A stretch of 54,197 nucleotides of DNA. Source: Hyphomonadaceae bacterium UBA5336. Lineage in GTDB: Bacteria > Pseudomonadota > Alphaproteobacteria > Caulobacterales > Hyphomonadaceae. This document shows positions 50,049 through 54,197 of the stretch, piece after piece. Each line of letters opens with the position of its first letter. The stretch's first letter is position 1. Below the pieces are notes generated by a model that saw nothing but the letters and a program-made list of their open reading frames with translations, had not been told where the DNA came from and ran no database searches. The position numbers and the translations under genes are program-made. The stretch is taken from NCBI GenBank assembly GCA_002408125.1, contig DHQO01000027.1:1-54197 (forward strand). Reading direction: 5' to 3'.

Positions 50049-53000
50049 TCAGGCCACATCCTTGCGCGGTTTGTGCTTGCCGAGGATGAGGTGGGCGACC
50101 TCCTTGGGCACCACCATCAGGGTCTCGGCCAGCGTCCTGTCCCAATTGTCGAGCAGGCCCTCGCCGAGGGCAGACCGGGTGCGCTCGGTATGGTTTTCGA
50201 CCATGTCGCGGAAACGCGCGACATACTCAGCCGGCATCTCGCCGAGCGCATACCAGTCGATGCTGTCGGGATTTGCGACCTTGTCGAACCGGCCCTTCGG
50301 GTCCCAGATCCAGGCCACGCCGCCGGTCATGCCGGCGCCGAAATTGTCACCCACCTCGCCGAGGATCGCGACCGCACCGCCGGTCATGTATTCGCAGCCA
50401 TTGGCGCCGCAGCCCTCCACCACGGCCTCAGCCCCGGAATTGCGCACGGCAAAGCGCACGCCCGCCCGGCCCGCCGCGAACAGCTTGCCGGCGGTGGCGC
50501 CATAAAGGCAGGTATTGCCGATAATGGTGTGGTCGGCGCTGTCGGCGGCAAGGTTCGGGTCGAGCCGGAGCTGGATGGTCGCACCCGACAGGCCCTTGCC
50601 GACATAGTCGTTGGAATCGCCTGTGACATCGAGCGTCAGCCCCTGGACCGCGAAGGCGCCGAGCGACTGACCGGCCGAACCTTCCAGACGGATGAGCAGG
50701 CGGCCTTCGGGCAGTTCGCTCTGGCCGAACTTGCGGACAATGGCCGAGCTCGCCCGCGCGCCGATCGCGCGCTGGACGTTCTGTACGCCGTATTGCAGCT
50801 GCATCTTCTCGCCACGGCTGAAGAAGGGCTCGGCATCGCGCAGGATCTGCGCATCCAGCGTGTCGGGCACTGGCTCACGCCGGGTCGGCTTGTAGGTGAC
50901 CGGCTCGGGCGTATCGACCTGCACCAGCAGCGGGTTGAGATCGAGGTCGTCGAGATGCGCCGCGCCGCGCGAGACCTGCGCGAGCAGGTCGGTACGCCCG
51001 ATGGCGGCGTCCAGGCTCGGCAGGCCAAGCTCGGCCAGGATGCGGCGGACATCCTCGGCAATGAAGCTCATCAGGTTGACCACCTTGTCCGGATTGCCGG
51101 TGAACTTCTCGCGCAGGGACGGGTCCTGGGTGCACACGCCCACCGGGCAGGTATTGGAATGGCACTGGCGCACCATGATGCAGCCCACCGCCACCAGCGA
51201 AGCCGTGCCGATGCCGTATTCCTCCGCGCCCAGCATGGCGGCCATGACGATATCGCGGCCGGTGCGCAGGCCGCCATCGGTGCGCAGGGTGACCTTGTCG
51301 CGCAGATTGTTGAGGCTGAGGACCTGATGGGCTTCAGCCAGGCCCAGCTCCCAGGGCAGGCCGGCATATTTGATCGAGGTCTGCGGCGAAGCGCCCGTGC
51401 CGCCAACGCCGCCGGCGATCAGGATCACATCGGCCTTGGCCTTGGCCACACCGGCAGCCACCGTACCGACGCCCGAGCGCGCGACCAGTTTCACGCAGAC
51501 GCGGCAATCGGGGTTGATCTGTTTCAGGTCATAGATGAGCTGGGCGAGATCCTCGATGGAATAGATATCGTGGTGCGGCGGCGGCGAGATCAGCGTCACG
51601 CCGGGCGTCGCATGCCGGTTCTTGGCAATGAATTCAGTGACCTTGAAGCCGGGCAGCTGGCCGCCCTCGCCGGGCTTGGCGCCCTGGGCGACCTTGATCT
51701 CCACTTCGCGGCACTGGTTGAGATATTCCGCCGTGACGCCGAACCGGCCGCTGGCGACCTGTTTCACCGCCGAGTTCATATTGTCGCCGTTCGGCAGGGG
51801 CGTGTAGCGCTCGCGCACTTCCCCGCCCTCGCCGGAGACCGACTTCGCACCGATCCGGTTCATCGCCACATTCAGCGTGCCATGGGCCTCGGGGCTGAGC
51901 GCGCCGAGCGACATGCCGGGCGTCAGGAAGCGCTTGCGAATCTCGTTGATCGACTGGACACCATCCAGCGGCACGGGGCGCCCGGCCGGCTTGAAATCGA
52001 GCAGGTCGCGGAGCTGGATCGGCTCGCGCGCATTCACCGCGTCGGCGTATTTCCTGTAGGTCTGGAAGCTGCCGGTGTCGCAAGCCGCCTGCAGCATGTG
52101 GATGAGATTGCCATCGAGTGCATGCGGTTCGGAGCTGGCACGCAGGCGGTAGAACCCGCCCACGGGCAGGGAGACCACATCCTCGTCGAAGGCGACCTCG
52201 TGGCGCGCGACGCAATTCTCCTCGATGCCGGCAAGGCCGAGGCCTGAGATCCGGCTGGTCATGCCGGGGAAATAGTCCGCCACCAGGGCGCGCGAGAGGC
52301 CGAGAGCCTCGAAATTGTACCCGCCGCGATAGGAGGAAATGACCGAGATCCCCATCTTGGAGAGGATCTTCAAAAGGCCGCCTTCGATGGCTTTCTTGAA
52401 GTTCAGGACGCACTGATTGAGAGTCAGGTCGCCAAACAGGCCCTTTTCGTGGCGCTCCGCAATCGTGTCCTGGGCCAGATAGGCGTTCACGCAGGTCGCG
52501 CCGACACCCACCAGCACGGCAAAATAATGCGTGTCGAGGCATTCGGCCGATCGCACGGTAATGGAGCAGAAGGTGCGAAGGCCCTGGCCGACCAGGTGGC
52601 CATGCACAGCGCCGGTGGCAAGGATCATCGGGATGGCGACCCGGCCCGGCCCGACATGCTCGTCAGTCAGCACGATATGTTCGCGGCCTGCGCGCACAGC
52701 ATCTTCAGCCTCGCTGCGGATACGGTCGAGCGCCTCTTTCAGTTCGCGGCCATTGCCGGTGGCGGACTCAGCATCGAAGGTACAGTCGATCTCGGTGACA
52801 TCCTTGCCCAGCATGTCGCGCAGACGGACATACATGCCGTTCGTCAACACCGGGCTTTCCAGCACCAGCACATCCTGCTGGGACTTGTCGGTCGCCAGCA
52901 CATTGCCAAGGTTCTTGAACCTTGTTTTCAGGCTCATCACCCGGTCTTCCCGAAGGGGATCGATGGGCGGATTGGTGACCTGGCTGAAATTCTGCCGGAA

Positions 53001-54197
53001 GAAATGGCTCAGGGGGCGGAACTCGTTGGTCAGCACGGCAGGCGCGGTGTCATCGCCCATGGAGCCGATGGCTTCCTTGCCGCCTTCGGCCATGGGCGAA
53101 AGGATCAGCTCCATGCTTTCAAGCGTGAAGCCGGCCGCGGCCTGCATGCGCAGGCGCTGTTCGGTGTCGCTCATCACCGGTTCGGGGCCGGGGCCGATTT
53201 CCGGATCCAGCTCGCGCACACGCTTGACCCAGTCCTCGAAGGGCTGGGCACTGGCCAGCTCGTCGATGATCTGACCGTGATCGTAGAACTTGCCGGTGCC
53301 AAGGTCGGCTGCGATCATGCCGCCGGCGGGCACATGGCCCTTGCGGGCGACCGTGTGGCCGGTCAGCGGGCACATGCCGGTCTCGCTGCCCACCGCGAGG
53401 ATATTGTCCGCCGTCAGCGCCCAGCGCAGGGGGCGCAGGCCGTTCCGGTCCAAGCCCGCCACCGCCCAGCGCCCGTCAAAGGCGCAGACCGCCGCCGGCC
53501 CGTCCCAGGGCTCCATGACGGCATTGCAGTAGGCATAGAGCGCGGCATGCTTGTCGGGCATGATGGAGGCGCGCTTCGACCACGCCTCCGGGATCATCAT
53601 CGCCTTGACCATGGGCGCGGTACGCCCGGATTTCACCATCACCTCGAATACCGCGTCCAGCGCGCCGGAATCGGAAAGCCCCTGCGGGACCACCGGCTTC
53701 ACATCATCGACATGGCCGCCGAAATTGCGCGAGACCATGCGAATTTCGTGGCTTTTCATCCAGTTGAGGTTCCCCTGCACCGTGTTGATCTCGCCATTAT
53801 GGGCGAGCATGCGGAAAGGCTGTGCCAGGCTCCACTGCGGGAAGGTGTTGGTCGAATAGCGCTGGTGATAGATCGCGAAGCTGGAGGTGAAGCGCTCATC
53901 CTTCAGGTCGAGATAGAAATTGTCTATGTCCTGGGCCAGGAACATGCCCTTGTAGATCAGGGACTTCTGGCTCAGCGAGCAGATATAGAAGGACGGGATG
54001 CCGGCCTCGCGCGCGCGCCGCTCTATGCGACGGCGGCAGATATAGAGCGCACGTTCCAGCTCGTCCTCATCGCGGTCGCGGTCGTCGCGGAACATGATCT
54101 GCTCGATCTCGGGGCGGGTGTCGGCAGCCTTCTGGCCGATCACGGAGACATCGACCGGCGGCTGGCGCCAGCCATAGATATAGAAGCCGAAATGCAG
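50049..54197 (-). CDS. gltB: Glutamate synthase large subunit (runs off right edge)
   Basis: Large subunit of NADPH-dependent GOGAT, which makes glutamate from glutamine and 2-oxoglutarate. About 1380 C-terminal residues are in the window; the N-terminal cysteine and first part of the amidotransferase domain lie beyond 54197. Visible landmarks are YHQRYSTNTFPQWSLAQPFRMLAHNGEINT in the amidotransferase domain, the central domain, the FMN domain with KPGEGGQLPGFKVT and SPPPHHDIYSIEDLAQLIYDLK, the 3Fe-4S cysteines in CHSNTCPVGVC, and the C-terminal beta-helix with GANGCEYMTGGAVAILG. Downstream is the Fur/Zur-like gene, so gltD is not directly behind it. Confidence 0.97.
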   Translation of the reverse strand: MHFGFYIYGWRQPPVDVSVIGQKAADTRPEIEQIMFRDDRDRDEDELERALYICRRRIERRAREAGIPSFYICSLSQKSLIYKGMFLAQDIDNFYLDLKDERFTSSFAIYHQRYSTNTFPQWSLAQPFRMLAHNGEINTVQGNLNWMKSHEIRMVSRNFGGHVDDVKPVVPQGLSDSGALDAVFEVMVKSGRTAPMVKAMMIPEAWSKRASIMPDKHAALYAYCNAVMEPWDGPAAVCAFDGRWAVAGLDRNGLRPLRWALTADNILAVGSETGMCPLTGHTVARKGHVPAGGMIAADLGTGKFYDHGQIIDELASAQPFEDWVKRVRELDPEIGPGPEPVMSDTEQRLRMQAAAGFTLESMELILSPMAEGGKEAIGSMGDDTAPAVLTNEFRPLSHFFRQNFSQVTNPPIDPLREDRVMSLKTRFKNLGNVLATDKSQQDVLVLESPVLTNGMYVRLRDMLGKDVTEIDCTFDAESATGNGRELKEALDRIRSEAEDAVRAGREHIVLTDEHVGPGRVAIPMILATGAVHGHLVGQGLRTFCSITVRSAECLDTHYFAVLVGVGATCVNAYLAQDTIAERHEKGLFGDLTLNQCVLNFKKAIEGGLLKILSKMGISVISSYRGGYNFEALGLSRALVADYFPGMTSRISGLGLAGIEENCVARHEVAFDEDVVSLPVGGFYRLRASSEPHALDGNLIHMLQAACDTGSFQTYRKYADAVNAREPIQLRDLLDFKPAGRPVPLDGVQSINEIRKRFLTPGMSLGALSPEAHGTLNVAMNRIGAKSVSGEGGEVRERYTPLPNGDNMNSAVKQVASGRFGVTAEYLNQCREVEIKVAQGAKPGEGGQLPGFKVTEFIAKNRHATPGVTLISPPPHHDIYSIEDLAQLIYDLKQINPDCRVCVKLVARSGVGTVAAGVAKAKADVILIAGGVGGTGASPQTSIKYAGLPWELGLAEAHQVLSLNNLRDKVTLRTDGGLRTGRDIVMAAMLGAEEYGIGTASLVAVGCIMVRQCHSNTCPVGVCTQDPSLREKFTGNPDKVVNLMSFIAEDVRRILAELGLPSLDAAIGRTDLLAQVSRGAAHLDDLDLNPLLVQVDTPEPVTYKPTRREPVPDTLDAQILRDAEPFFSRGEKMQLQYGVQNVQRAIGARASSAIVRKFGQSELPEGRLLIRLEGSAGQSLGAFAVQGLTLDVTGDSNDYVGKGLSGATIQLRLDPNLAADSADHTIIGNTCLYGATAGKLFAAGRAGVRFAVRNSGAEAVVEGCGANGCEYMTGGAVAILGEVGDNFGAGMTGGVAWIWDPKGRFDKVANPDSIDWYALGEMPAEYVARFRDMVENHTERTRSALGEGLLDNWDRTLAETLMVVPKEVAHLILGKHKPRKDVA

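Noticed and set aside
50046..52247. Plus-strand open frame of 733 residues antisense to gltB
   Set aside because: It mirrors gltB in the high-GC antisense frame, is rich in Arg, His, Ala and Gly, has no domain, and gltB is certain on the other strand.

Overview
The window is a chromosomal segment from a GC-rich alphaproteobacterium. It most resembles the Caulobacterales/Maricaulales/Hyphomonadaceae group. This is judged from protein style and gene neighbourhoods (secA beside PpiC-type isomerase-argJ-mutT; mreBCD-mrdA-rodA; a PleC-like hybrid of PAS and histidine kinase domains beside pepN), from a perfect CtrA box, and from a ROSE-type RNA thermometer in front of an alphaproteobacterial small heat-shock gene. 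No rRNA, tRNA, CRISPR array, integrase, transposase or phage gene was seen. The segment is compact: the longest stretch without a gene call is about 230 bases (the mreB leader), and many genes overlap by 1-4 bases.

Layout. 1-4.0 kb: the 5' part of secA (minus strand), then a divergent run of exported PpiC isomerase, argJ, mutT and an orphan Flp pilin gene, ending at a minus-strand hsp20 with its own heat-shock promoter and thermometer. 4.2-9.7 kb: a lipid-anchored methyltransferase-like protein, a 2OG-Fe(II) oxygenase, ppa, a 613-residue membrane protein of unknown function, a beta-carbonic anhydrase and a divergent TetR regulator. 9.7-15.4 kb: a Tat-exported PhoD-like phosphatase, an RluA-type pseudouridine synthase, a cysteine-paired Sel1 protein, a short-chain dehydrogenase and a TVP38 membrane protein. 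15.5-24.0 kb: leuA, a DUF4386 membrane protein, a 49-residue membrane miniprotein behind a palindromic promoter, and the complete rod-shape operon mreB-mreC-mreD-mrdA-rodA.

24.1-32.6 kb: an NSS-family sodium symporter with an enlarged extracellular loop, proline iminopeptidase, small envelope genes, a broken VOC gene joined to a fragment of another gene, and a four-gene Mla/MCE-type lipid transport operon (STAS-MlaE, MlaF, MlaD, auxiliary lipoprotein). 32.6-38.7 kb: the PleC-like sensor kinase with a CtrA box inside the end of pepN, then pepN, a VanZ-like protein and a conserved protein of unknown role. 38.9-43.5 kb: a fatty-acid or xenobiotic catabolic group (two acyl-CoA dehydrogenases with a low-GC small lipoprotein between them, then an epoxide-hydrolase-like enzyme), a two-hairpin dispersed repeat and an SDR. 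43.6-54.2 kb: a solitary DUF262-DUF1524 (GmrSD-like) protein, accA, a GNAT acetyltransferase, leuB-leuD (leuC is not here), a two-VOC protein, a Fur/Zur-like repressor and most of gltB, which runs off the right edge.

Most of the window is housekeeping. The parts worth a second look are regulatory: the hsp20 thermometer, the CtrA box, a poly-G Shine-Dalgarno trapped in a hairpin, and the palindrome-controlled miniprotein. On the protein side they are the lone GmrSD-like protein, the exported methyltransferase fold, and the gene fusion scar at 28.5 kb.
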